Program-made: the position numbers and the translations under genes
Shown: piece by piece, positions 14,588 to 22,782 of the stretch
How the letters are laid out: each line of letters starts with the position of its first letter
How positions within the stretch are numbered: the stretch's first letter is position 1
DNA from: Chitinimonas sp. BJYL2
GTDB lineage: Bacteria > Pseudomonadota > Gammaproteobacteria > Burkholderiales > Chitinimonadaceae
NCBI RefSeq assembly: GCF_027257935.1
Contig: NZ_JANZKW010000006.1
Location: 1-64,000, forward strand
Reading direction: 5' to 3'
DNA length: 64,000 nt
Notes under the pieces: model-generated
The model's database searches: none
Seen by the model: only the letters and a program-made list of their open reading frames with translations
What the model was told of the DNA's origin: nothing

Positions 14588-15661
14588 ATGAAGGGCAACA
14601 CCCGCAGACCTGCCGGATTCACGCTGATCGAAATGGCCGTCACCATGGTCATCATCGGCCTGTTGATGGGCGGTGCGATGCAGCTTTACAGGCTGTTTCA
14701 GGAGCGCGCTGTCCAGAGCGAAACCCAGGGCAACATCGCGGCTGCCAGAGAAGCCCTTATCGGCTTTGCCGCGGCCAATGGGCGCCTGCCGCGGCATGAC
14801 CCGGCAACAGATGAGTTCACGCCGCTGCTCCAGGCCCGTGCTGACGCCTGGGGCGGCAACCTCGTTTATGTGTATGACCCTGCCTTGGCTACGCCGACCA
14901 CCCCGCCGACCAATCTGGTCTGCGGCCGGCGCACAACGGCCATTTCAGTGCGAACCGGCTGCGATGATGCAGCCTGCGCCGGTCCAACGACCATCAGCAA
15001 TGTCGCCTTCATGATCGTTAGCCGTGGCAACAATACGATCAACCAGACCGTGGCCAGCCAAAGCCCCGTTGTTGCCTCTCCCTTTGGCGGCCCGGCTCCG
15101 CTGACACCAGTCAATCCGGTGAACATCTATAACCGGGATGTGCAGATCGGGGCCTTCTCCGCGCCTGCGACAACACCCACGGGCTACGACGATGTGGTCA
15201 GTTACATCACGCTGGAGGAGTTGCGGCAACGGGCAGGGTGTACGGGGCAGAGTCTTTCAATCCAGAACAATGAATTGCCGTTTGGCATAGAGGGAACAGG
15301 GTATACCGCAAACCTTTTTGCCAATGGCGGCATTGCGTACGCCACGGGTGGCAGTTACCGCTGGTGCATTCAGACCCAGACGGGCACATTGCCATCAGGC
15401 CTGTCCGCCACCACTGTGCCTGTCACTACTGCAGTGCCGGTCTCAAGCAACTGCGACACCCCTGCCCCTCCGACAGCACCAGAGCCCGAGGCAAACTGGG
15501 CACGCGGCAACCAGCTCACATTGACCGGAACGCCCTCTACAACGCCCTCTTCCAGAGGTTCCTACGCCCTCACGATTTTCGTGCGTGACGATAATGACGC
15601 CACGGGCACGCAGGACAATGTCGCCAATCGCAACTATGTGCTGACCATCAATCCAAACTGA
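14588..15661 (+). CDS. Pseudopilin-like protein with C-terminal Ig-like domain
   Basis: 357 residues. The N-terminus is a textbook class III signal: RRPAG then FTLIEMAVTMVIIGLLMGGA, with Glu at +5 after the cleavage site. The middle contains ADAWGGNLVYVYD and two cysteine pairs. The C-terminal 120 residues read like a putative Ig/cadherin-type domain (GGSYRWCIQT, LTLTGTP, GSYALTIFVRDDND). Such a long tail is unusual for a pseudopilin. GAGG about 11 bases before ATG 14588 supports this start over 14519. Two bases separate it from its paralogue. Confidence 0.75.
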   Translation: MKGNTRRPAGFTLIEMAVTMVIIGLLMGGAMQLYRLFQERAVQSETQGNIAAAREALIGFAAANGRLPRHDPATDEFTPLLQARADAWGGNLVYVYDPALATPTTPPTNLVCGRRTTAISVRTGCDDAACAGPTTISNVAFMIVSRGNNTINQTVASQSPVVASPFGGPAPLTPVNPVNIYNRDVQIGAFSAPATTPTGYDDVVSYITLEELRQRAGCTGQSLSIQNNELPFGIEGTGYTANLFANGGIAYATGGSYRWCIQTQTGTLPSGLSATTVPVTTAVPVSSNCDTPAPPTAPEPEANWARGNQLTLTGTPSTTPSSRGSYALTIFVRDDNDATGTQDNVANRNYVLTINPN

Positions 15662-15663
15662 CC

Positions 15664-17109
15664 ATGCAAAGCCTTCGCCGCCACCGTGGATTCAGCTTCA
15701 TTGCCATGATCGTGCTGGCCACGGTAGTGATCGTGGTCGGCCTGTCCATGCACATGCTCGCCAAGGCCAAGGGTGATGCGAGGCTGGCGATGCAGTCGCA
15801 AGCGGATGCCGGCTACCGTGCGGTGATCGGGTACGCCACACAATATCGGCGTTTACCCACGGACACCGAGTTTCAACAGCTGACCGGCGACCTCCGGGAC
15901 GCTTATGGCAATCCCCTTGTGTATGTCTACGACGCCAGACTCGTCGCCGCGTCACCCGATATCTGCGCCTACCCGACTGCCCTCTTGAGCGTGGCTGACT
16001 GTGCTGCCGATGCCAATTGCGCAACGCCAGCCACCACCGCAGATGTGCCGTTTGTGGTGCTCGCCGCCGGCGAAACCCGTGATGGCTCGGCCAACACCGT
16101 ATCGCAAAGTGCGTCAGCAGTTGGCGCTCTGCCGGCAGCTTCAGGATTGCGCCGATACCAGCTGGGCACCTCAGTGGGCGCGCTCGCCACACCTACCACC
16201 AACCCCTTTGCTTACGACGATCACTTGGCATTCAAGGATTTGCGCCAGGTTCAAAATGAGGTGCAATGCACAGGCAAGGGTTTGCGGGTCGTCAACGTTG
16301 AACTGCCGCGGTTCAAATGCAGTGAGGCGTATGTCGGTACCGTGTTCGGTACCAGTGGCGTCACCTTTCCCGGGAACACTTACGAATGGCAGGTCACTAC
16401 CGGGCCAGCATGGCTAACGGCAAGTGCAGACGGGAATAATGCCCGCAGCGGGGCTTGGGCGCGTGGCGCCTCGCTGGTGTTGGGAGGCACCCCAGATAAC
16501 ACAACAGCCGGTACGGTAACCGTATTACTTCGCGATAGCGAAGGGAGTGCGCAGACTCGCCAGTTTCCCCTACGCCCGGTGACCGGCTCTAGCTGCTCGC
16601 CTCCTCCGCCACCAAGCTCACCCGGCGGCATTATTCTGGTACCGGACATTCCGACCGGCAGCGGCACGGGCACTACGCCCGATGGCACACAAGTCAGCAC
16701 CCAGGGCAGTGGCGTCATCACCGCAGGCCCGATAGGCGGTGGTGTACTCGGCATCGGGGGAGACAACGCCATTTCGGGTGCCGAGCGGCTGCAGTTCATC
16801 TTCCCGCAGGATGTGCACTACTTAGGCTTGAGAGTGCGGGATTTCCGCAGCAATTCTAGCGATCACATCAGCATCGCGTTCTACAACGCTGCGGGGGGTG
16901 CCGTAGGGCAATACAACTGGCTGGCCTGCAGCCCCGCAAACGCCAGCAAACAGCTCGGCAGCATTACGCCCGGCGCGGGTATCACGTTTCGCTCGATCGT
17001 GATCCAGGGTGTGGGGCTGACCCAGTTCTATTTCCAGGGCCTGCGCTACTGTGATGCCAGCAACGCGGTCTGTCTGGTTGATCCTTCTGCCAGCGAGCCA
17101 AGCTGCTGA
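15664..17109 (+). CDS. Pseudopilin-like protein lacking Glu5, with adhesin-like tail
   Basis: 481 residues, paralogue of the preceding gene (shared DAYGNPLVYVYDA motif). The prepilin-type N-terminus RHRG then FSFIAMIVLATVV keeps the cleavage glycine and hydrophobic helix, but position +5 is alanine instead of glutamate. Loss of Glu5 is known for the tip pseudopilin GspK. An Ig-like segment (about 215-310), a Pro-rich linker SCSPPPPPSSPGG, and a beta-rich C-terminal domain (about 340-470) resembling surface domains follow. The product is inferred to sit in or on a pilus-like fibre. Confidence 0.7.
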   Translation: MQSLRRHRGFSFIAMIVLATVVIVVGLSMHMLAKAKGDARLAMQSQADAGYRAVIGYATQYRRLPTDTEFQQLTGDLRDAYGNPLVYVYDARLVAASPDICAYPTALLSVADCAADANCATPATTADVPFVVLAAGETRDGSANTVSQSASAVGALPAASGLRRYQLGTSVGALATPTTNPFAYDDHLAFKDLRQVQNEVQCTGKGLRVVNVELPRFKCSEAYVGTVFGTSGVTFPGNTYEWQVTTGPAWLTASADGNNARSGAWARGASLVLGGTPDNTTAGTVTVLLRDSEGSAQTRQFPLRPVTGSSCSPPPPPSSPGGIILVPDIPTGSGTGTTPDGTQVSTQGSGVITAGPIGGGVLGIGGDNAISGAERLQFIFPQDVHYLGLRVRDFRSNSSDHISIAFYNAAGGAVGQYNWLACSPANASKQLGSITPGAGITFRSIVIQGVGLTQFYFQGLRYCDASNAVCLVDPSASEPSC

Positions 17110-17128
17110 CAGACAGTGTCTGGCAAGC

Positions 17129-17168
17129 AAACAGCCCCCGGCCTAGTGGACCGGGGGCTGTTTGTTTT
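17129..17168. terminator. Bidirectional intrinsic terminator
   Basis: A perfect 13-bp stem, AAACAGCCCCCGG (17129-17141) with CCGGGGGCTGTTT (17151-17163), followed by TTTGTTTT on the + strand. It ends the pseudopilin pair and probably also the convergent dsbD-redoxin unit. Confidence 0.85.
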
Positions 17169-17205
17169 GGGACGCGGCGCGCGGGATCTGGCTGATCGAC
17201 GCCAA

Positions 17206-17841
17206 TCAATACTTCACGGAGCAACCATAGGGTGTACTGGCCGGGGTGCTGACCGGCTTGCCGGCCAAGGCCTCGCTCATGGCCACCTTGAGGTAGTTCT
17301 TGGCATTTGCCACGTCAGCCGGATTGGTCGAGCGTTTGTCGTCAATTGCGCCGTTGTAGACCACGGTCCCTTCGGGGCTGATCAGGTACATATGCGGCGT
17401 TGTCTTGGCACCATAGGCCTTGCCCACGGCACCGCTATCGTCCAGCGCGACGTGAGCCGGGCTGGCCTTCATGCTGGCGAGCCAATCCTTCATCTGCTGT
17501 GCCGACTTGTAATCCTGATGCTTGCTGGCGGTGGAGTTGACCTGCACCCACACCACCTTGTTGGCGGCGGCATCGCGCTGCGTGGATTGCATATTGCCGC
17601 TGTCGTAATGCTTCTTCACAAAGGGGCACTCGGGGTTGGTCCACTCCAGCGCCACCCACTTACCCTTGAGATCCGCGAGCGATACCGGCTTGCCCGCAAT
17701 GTCGGTCAGCGTGAACGCGGGCGCGGCGCTGCCGGGCGCAGCACTGGCCAAGGCCTGGCCGCTGGCGAACAGACTCAGCGATGCCCCAGCGGCAATAGCA
17801 AGGCGGGTGAAAGCGGGTTGGCGAGATACAGAAAACAACAT
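17206..17841 (-). CDS. Periplasmic thioredoxin-like/redoxin-domain protein
   Basis: 211 residues. A signal peptide (about 1-33) precedes an AhpC/TSA-type redoxin fold: PAFTLTDIAGKPVSLADLKG, then WTNPECPFVKKHYD with a single cysteine (Cys72) where thioredoxins have CxxC. A second cysteine lies near the C-terminus (Cys207). It may be a peroxiredoxin-like protein or a redox carrier. ATG 17841 has GAGGAG 8 bases upstream. It follows a DsbD-family gene by 83 bases, which suggests that DsbD reduces it. Confidence 0.8.
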   Translation of the reverse strand: MLFSVSRQPAFTRLAIAAGASLSLFASGQALASAAPGSAAPAFTLTDIAGKPVSLADLKGKWVALEWTNPECPFVKKHYDSGNMQSTQRDAAANKVVWVQVNSTASKHQDYKSAQQMKDWLASMKASPAHVALDDSGAVGKAYGAKTTPHMYLISPEGTVVYNGAIDDKRSTNPADVANAKNYLKVAMSEALAGKPVSTPASTPYGCSVKY

Positions 17842-17924
17842 GGCACACACTCCTCTGGACGGGTCAGTCATTGAACGCGTTGCTGCGATTACCTCCGGTA
17901 GCGACAAACGCACCGGCCGGGAAA

Positions 17925-20090
17925 CTAGGGCGATTTCTCCGGCGCAGGCAGGGCGGCCAGCGCCGTCTTGATGGCATCGTGAGAGAGGACCTCCGGCAAC
18001 AACACGGGTTCCCCGTGGCCGGCGTACAAGGCGTAAACCGGCACCCCGTTGCGCCCGAGACGCTGTAATTCCTGAGTGATGGCAGGGTCCTTGAGCGTCC
18101 AGTCCGCGCGCATCAGGTGTACACCTGCCGCATCAAAGTCAGCCAGCACGGCATCACGCGCCAGCACCAGCCGTTTGTTGACCTGACAGGTCACACACCA
18201 GGCCGCGGTAAAGTCCACGAAGACGGCGCGATGCTGTTGACGCGCCATCTGCAATGCCTCTGGCGTGTAGGGCTGCCATCGTTCGGCCGGCATCGTGGCG
18301 AGCTTGCCGGTGGCTTGCGGGCCCGATAGGGCCATGACGGCATAGGCCACCACGGCCAGCGCCAGCAGCGCCCCGCCCAGTCGCCAGGTTCTGGCCTGAA
18401 GACGAATCAGCCAGGCAAACAGCGCCACACCCAGCAAGGCAACACCAAGGTAGAGCGCCCCGTCTGCGCCGGCCTGTGTGGTTAGCACCCAAGCCAGCCA
18501 CACCACCGTGGCATAGAGTGGGAACGCCAGAAACTCCTTGAGACGTTCCATCCATGCGCCAGGTCTGGGCAAGCGGCGCAATGCACCTGGCAGTATGGCC
18601 AGCAGGGCATAGGGGGCCGCCATGCCCAGACCCAGCGCCGCAAACACGGCCAGCGTCTTTACCGCCGGCATGGTGAACGCCGCGCCCAACGCGACACCCA
18701 TCAAAGGCGCCGTGCAGGGCGACGCGACCAGCACCGCCAGCGCACCCGAAGCAAAGGCATCCAGATGGGGGTGTCGTAGACGCCAGGCACCGGGCACATC
18801 CTGCGCCAGCGTGGCAATGGGTAAGGCTCCCGATAAAGACAGGCCAAGGCCGAAAAACAGCACGGCAAGCGCGGCCACAAACACCGGGGACTGAAGCTGG
18901 AAGCCCCAGCCCAGCGAGGCACCACCCGCCTTGAGTACCAGCAGCAAACCCGCCAATGCCACAAACGAGAGCACAACCCCCGCCGTGTAGAAAGCCGCAT
19001 GGCTGGCCCGTGCACGCCGCGCGTCGGCACCCTCACCGGCATGCCGCGCGAGGCTGAGCAACTTGATAGACAACACCGGGAACACACACGGCATCAGATT
19101 CAGTAACGCGCCGCCCAGAAAGGCCAGCAAAGCGGCATAGAACACCCCTACCTGCGCCGGCTGGCGGGCTGGATCAGCCTGCGCTGCCAATGCGGGCACT
19201 GACTTCGTGACCGAGACATTGGCAGGGCGGATAGCGCCAAGGGCTGCACCCTGGATCGGCGCGCGCACCTCAAAGGCCAGGGGCACGGCAGCACCCGTAT
19301 CGGCAACCATGACGCCATGCAGCGTATCCCAAAGACCGGTAGGGATTTCGGCGCCACTCAGACGCAGACCATAGCCTGGTGCCTGAGCACTGAACCCCTG
19401 TGGCGCAGCAGGCTGCATGCGTCCCTCGTCAAACGGGAAAAACACCAGCGACTTGATGGCTGGCGTATCCGCCGGCGTTTGGAGCGATACGGCAACCTGC
19501 CCCGCATCAACGGCGGCGCTGATCTGCCAGCCGGCAGGTGGCGATGCGGCGGGCCAGCGTGTCCGCGTAGCGGCAAACACCGGCGCCTGGACAGGATCTG
19601 GCTGACTCACCGAGCCGACAGGCAGGGTGAGATCAAACTCACCCGACTCCGGAATGCAGACCTCTTCGCAGACCAACCACTCTGCCGCCAGTTTGAGTGG
19701 CAATTGCGACGCGCGAAAATCCACCGGTACGCTCAGCGGCACCGCCAGCAGCACCTCCTGCTCGTAGCCAAAATTGGTCAGCGGCCCGGCAGGAATACGA
19801 CTGGGTGCAGGCCAGCGAATGTCTCCAGCCTCCACCCCCGGTGGCAAGGTCCAGCTGAAACTGGGCGGATAGCCCGAATCACCCGGGTTCCGCCAGTAAA
19901 TATGCCAATGAGGCTGGAGCCGGAAACGAACACCGACCCAGTGCGTCTGGCCGGGTGCCAGCACACGCTGTTCGCTGACGAGTGTTGCGCTGAGGTGCTC
20001 GGTATCGACCTGGCTGGCGGCGTGGGTGAACAGCGGCAGACTGGCAAGCAGGCCGACAACCAGCCGGACAAAGGAAGGCGTGAGGCGCAT
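17925..20090 (-). CDS. dsbD: DsbD/ScsB-family thiol:disulfide interchange protein
   Basis: 721 residues, inner membrane. Carries electrons from cytoplasmic thioredoxin to periplasmic partners. A signal peptide (about 1-24) is followed by a periplasmic N-domain with Cys141 and Cys145 (CEEVC), eight hydrophobic segments with the transfer cysteine in NLMPCVFPVLSIKLLSL, and a C-terminal thioredoxin domain with WCVTC (Cys632, Cys635). The N-domain sequence (HWHIYWRNPGDSGYPP) is closer to ScsB-type proteins than to E. coli DsbD. Upstream partner of the redoxin gene. Confidence 0.88.
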   Translation of the reverse strand: MRLTPSFVRLVVGLLASLPLFTHAASQVDTEHLSATLVSEQRVLAPGQTHWVGVRFRLQPHWHIYWRNPGDSGYPPSFSWTLPPGVEAGDIRWPAPSRIPAGPLTNFGYEQEVLLAVPLSVPVDFRASQLPLKLAAEWLVCEEVCIPESGEFDLTLPVGSVSQPDPVQAPVFAATRTRWPAASPPAGWQISAAVDAGQVAVSLQTPADTPAIKSLVFFPFDEGRMQPAAPQGFSAQAPGYGLRLSGAEIPTGLWDTLHGVMVADTGAAVPLAFEVRAPIQGAALGAIRPANVSVTKSVPALAAQADPARQPAQVGVFYAALLAFLGGALLNLMPCVFPVLSIKLLSLARHAGEGADARRARASHAAFYTAGVVLSFVALAGLLLVLKAGGASLGWGFQLQSPVFVAALAVLFFGLGLSLSGALPIATLAQDVPGAWRLRHPHLDAFASGALAVLVASPCTAPLMGVALGAAFTMPAVKTLAVFAALGLGMAAPYALLAILPGALRRLPRPGAWMERLKEFLAFPLYATVVWLAWVLTTQAGADGALYLGVALLGVALFAWLIRLQARTWRLGGALLALAVVAYAVMALSGPQATGKLATMPAERWQPYTPEALQMARQQHRAVFVDFTAAWCVTCQVNKRLVLARDAVLADFDAAGVHLMRADWTLKDPAITQELQRLGRNGVPVYALYAGHGEPVLLPEVLSHDAIKTALAALPAPEKSP

Positions 20091-20216
20091 GGTCTCGGGC
20101 TTTGTGGGGGTAGGTAACGGCCAGGACAGCCGTAGTCGACGTGGCTAAGAGCCTGCCAGTTGCGCCAAGTTCCGAAATCCTTGCAGATTGCGGATCAGCC
20201 TGGGCAATCCCCCTGT

Positions 20217-21041
20217 TCAGGGCTGGTGCCAGTCGGCAATTCCGTACTTGGCGAGTATTTTCGCGAGCTCACCGGACTGGCGCAGTTCCACCACGCCCCG
20301 GTCCAGCATCTCGACCATGGCCTTGGCCTTGGGATGCCGGGGCGACGCGGACACAAAGACCAAACCACTGTTGATGCAGCCAGCAAAACGGTATTCCGAT
20401 TCCTTGCCGTTGCGCTTGAACCAGTCGCGCACCACATATTCGTCTTCAAGCGTTACATCGACCTGAGCCCGACCCACGGCCTGCATCTGTGCATTCAGGT
20501 AATCGCTGCCGCTACCCAGAAACACATAGCTGCGACGGCGCGGGTCCCTGAGATAGCTGTCTACCGGGTCCCCGAAGGTCTGATCCTTGTTGACGGCGAT
20601 CCGCTGGTTCTTGAGATCCCCCACACGGGTGTATTGCCAGTTCGAATCGGCACGGGTCACAAAGCAGCTGCGGCTCAGGCCGAAAGCCTGCTTGCCGAAC
20701 ACAAAATCCGGCGCGTCGGTCTTGAGCGTACCCGCGAGGAGATCCTGATCCAGGGCGCGCGTGGCGATCAACGCGCGGCGCCAGGGGTACTCGGTGTAGT
20801 TGAACTGATAGCCCTGGCGGCTGACGATGGCTTCCACCATATCGATCATGAAACCCTTGCGTTCGGGATCCTTCTCGACCGCGCAGTTGTAGGGACACCA
20901 GAGCGCGCCAGCGACCTTGATCTCGTTCGCCGACACGATGCCCGCCGTCGCCATGAGCAAAGCCCCGGCCAGAACAGAACACCAGCGTAGCGAGCGTGGA
21001 GGTTGATGGTCGGGCTTGGCGTGATCCATGTCTTCCAACAT
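20217..21041 (-). CDS. Periplasmic solute-binding protein, family 3
   Basis: 274 residues. The signal peptide ends about GIVSA, followed by NEIKVAGALWCPYNC and KGFMIDMVEAIVSRQGYQFNY, typical of SBP_bac_3 domains that bind amino acids or related ligands. No ABC permease or ATPase genes adjoin it, so it may be a stand-alone sensor-type binding protein, as often seen in betaproteobacteria. ATG 21041 and ATG 21029 are both plausible starts; neither has a clear ribosome-binding site, and TTG 21086 seems too far upstream. Confidence 0.7.
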   Translation of the reverse strand: MLEDMDHAKPDHQPPRSLRWCSVLAGALLMATAGIVSANEIKVAGALWCPYNCAVEKDPERKGFMIDMVEAIVSRQGYQFNYTEYPWRRALIATRALDQDLLAGTLKTDAPDFVFGKQAFGLSRSCFVTRADSNWQYTRVGDLKNQRIAVNKDQTFGDPVDSYLRDPRRRSYVFLGSGSDYLNAQMQAVGRAQVDVTLEDEYVVRDWFKRNGKESEYRFAGCINSGLVFVSASPRHPKAKAMVEMLDRGVVELRQSGELAKILAKYGIADWHQP

Positions 21042-21191
21042 AGCAAAGCGTTTTGCGCTTCGCTCTGCCTTGTTGATCCGGTGCAATCTGTTGAACCTGC
21101 GAGGTCAGGTTTCCCTCGATGCCGAACCGGTCACGCTGGCAAAGTGGTATCAAACCTATATTTGATTGGACTTGCCACATAGAATGTCGCT

Positions 21192-22397
21192 ATGTCCGCG
21201 TCCAGCCTCTTACGTCACCGCCCTTTCCTTTTGCTCTGGCTTGGCAGCATGGCCGCCAGCCTGGGATTGGCGGTCGCCTTGCTCGCCGAAACCTGGTATG
21301 CCGTGCAAGTACTCAAACTCGAAGCCCAACTGGGTTATGTGCTGCTTGCCGGCACTTTGCCGAGGCTGCTGCTGATGGCCTTGGGAGGCGTGCTGGCAGA
21401 CCGGCTGCCACGCGGCAAGTTGATGGCAGGCTCGTTTGTGGCGCGGGCACTGCTGCTCATGCTGATGGGCTGGCTGATTGCCCAGGGCTGGCTGGGCTTT
21501 GCCGAGCTGCTGATCATGGCGGCGCTGTATGGCGTGCTCGACGCCCTGTTCTGGCCTGCGCGCGACGCCATCTTGCCGCAGCTGCTCAGCGGCAATGCGC
21601 TCACCCAGGCCAATGCCTGGATGCTGGCCACCAACCAGCTGGGGCTCGTGCTCGGGCCCATGGTGGGCAGCGCGCTGCTGGCCTGGCACGACTTCCCCAT
21701 GGTGTTTGCACTGACGGGCGTGCTCATGCTGGCCGGTGCAATCGCCTGTGCCGCCATCGTGATCAGTCCTGCTGGCCAGCGCATCCACACCGATATGTGG
21801 CAATCGCTGCGCGAAGGCTTGGCCTGCGCCTGGCACACCCCGGTACTCCGCTGGATCCTGCTGATCTACGCCTTCGCCAACCTCTTGTTCATGGGACCCA
21901 TGGGGCTGGCACCGGCGCTGCTTGCAGCCAAACTTGAAGGTGGCAGTGCCACCGTGCTGGCGCAGCTGCAAAGCGCGCTCTCGGCCGGCATGCTGGTGGG
22001 CGGCATCCTGCTGGGTCTTTACCCGCCTCGGCGTAAACGCTTGCTGATGATCTGCGGGTTGATCGCCATCGAAGGCGTGCTGCTGGCGCTGCTCCCCCAA
22101 TCAACAGCCTTGGGCGCAACCTTGATCCAGCTGCTGATCGGCCTGTGCATCGCCGGCAACAATGTGCCCATGCTGTCGCTGCTGCAACAGCACACGCCAC
22201 CGGACAAGATCGGCCGGGTCATGAGCCTCAACAGCATGGCCTCGCTGGGGCTGACTCCCGTAGCTTACGGGCTCTGCTCTCTCTTGTTGGCCGGCGGCGT
22301 TTCGCTGGGCTGGCTGGCTGCAGGTGGTGGCCTGTTGCTGGCGGCACTGTGCATCCTGCTACCACTCTGCGTACGCACCTTGCGTCAAACCGACTGA
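21192..22397 (+). CDS. MFS transporter
   Basis: 401 residues with about 12 membrane segments. The loop 2-3 motif appears as GGVLADRLPRGKLM, and the N-terminus LLRHRPFLLLWLGSMAASLG and the domain-5 stretch LVLGPMVGSALL match the EntS-like/MFS_3 exporter group. The substrate is not evident. It stands alone, divergent from the binding-protein gene with a gap of about 150 bases. The long minus-strand frames in this gene are shadows. Confidence 0.85.
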   Translation: MSASSLLRHRPFLLLWLGSMAASLGLAVALLAETWYAVQVLKLEAQLGYVLLAGTLPRLLLMALGGVLADRLPRGKLMAGSFVARALLLMLMGWLIAQGWLGFAELLIMAALYGVLDALFWPARDAILPQLLSGNALTQANAWMLATNQLGLVLGPMVGSALLAWHDFPMVFALTGVLMLAGAIACAAIVISPAGQRIHTDMWQSLREGLACAWHTPVLRWILLIYAFANLLFMGPMGLAPALLAAKLEGGSATVLAQLQSALSAGMLVGGILLGLYPPRRKRLLMICGLIAIEGVLLALLPQSTALGATLIQLLIGLCIAGNNVPMLSLLQQHTPPDKIGRVMSLNSMASLGLTPVAYGLCSLLLAGGVSLGWLAAGGGLLLAALCILLPLCVRTLRQTD

Positions 22398-22446
22398 GTG
22401 ATGGGGCGGCAGGATCGACGAGTCGTGTCGGCGAGGTGGTACTCGA

Positions 22447-22656
22447 TCAGCCGGTTGCCGAAGGCGGCGGGCGCGGCGCGAAATACAGGCACTCCTGCCC
22501 CGACGAGGCATACACCTCCAGACACGGCGGTCGCCGGCTCTTGAAGCCCAGCAACTGGCAGCCATAGGGAAAGCGCTCATCCCAGGTGATGTAATGATGT
22601 TGGCAGCGTATGCACAGCACGCGCGGCGTGCGTGGCGCGTCAGCAGGGTTGGACAT
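22447..22656 (-). CDS. Conserved small zinc-ribbon-like protein
   Basis: 69 residues. The CIRCQHHYITWDERFPYGC core, followed by LLGFKSRRPPCLEVYASSG and CLYF, matches a small family common in betaproteobacteria in which two or more cysteine pairs probably hold a metal. Some database members are labelled uracil-DNA glycosylase, which I regard as an annotation error. The function is unknown. It lies downstream of the pulA terminator and convergent with the MFS gene. Confidence 0.65.
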   Translation of the reverse strand: MSNPADAPRTPRVLCIRCQHHYITWDERFPYGCQLLGFKSRRPPCLEVYASSGQECLYFAPRPPPSATG

Positions 22657-22730
22657 GGTGGGGGCGCTGCGAGAGCGATAGCGTCATGGTGAGCCTTGGT
22701 GGGCAAAACCGCGTCAGCCTGACAGGAAAA

Positions 22731-22762
22731 CACAAAACGGGACCCATCGGCCCCGTTTTGTG
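22731..22762 (-). terminator. Terminator of pulA
   Basis: CACAAAACGGG (22731-22741) pairs with CCCGTTTTGTG (22752-22762). On the minus strand TTTTCC follows; on the + strand a T-tract also follows, so it could act both ways. Confidence 0.8.
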
Positions 22763-22782
22763 TGTGTTTTTTCCTGCAAGTT

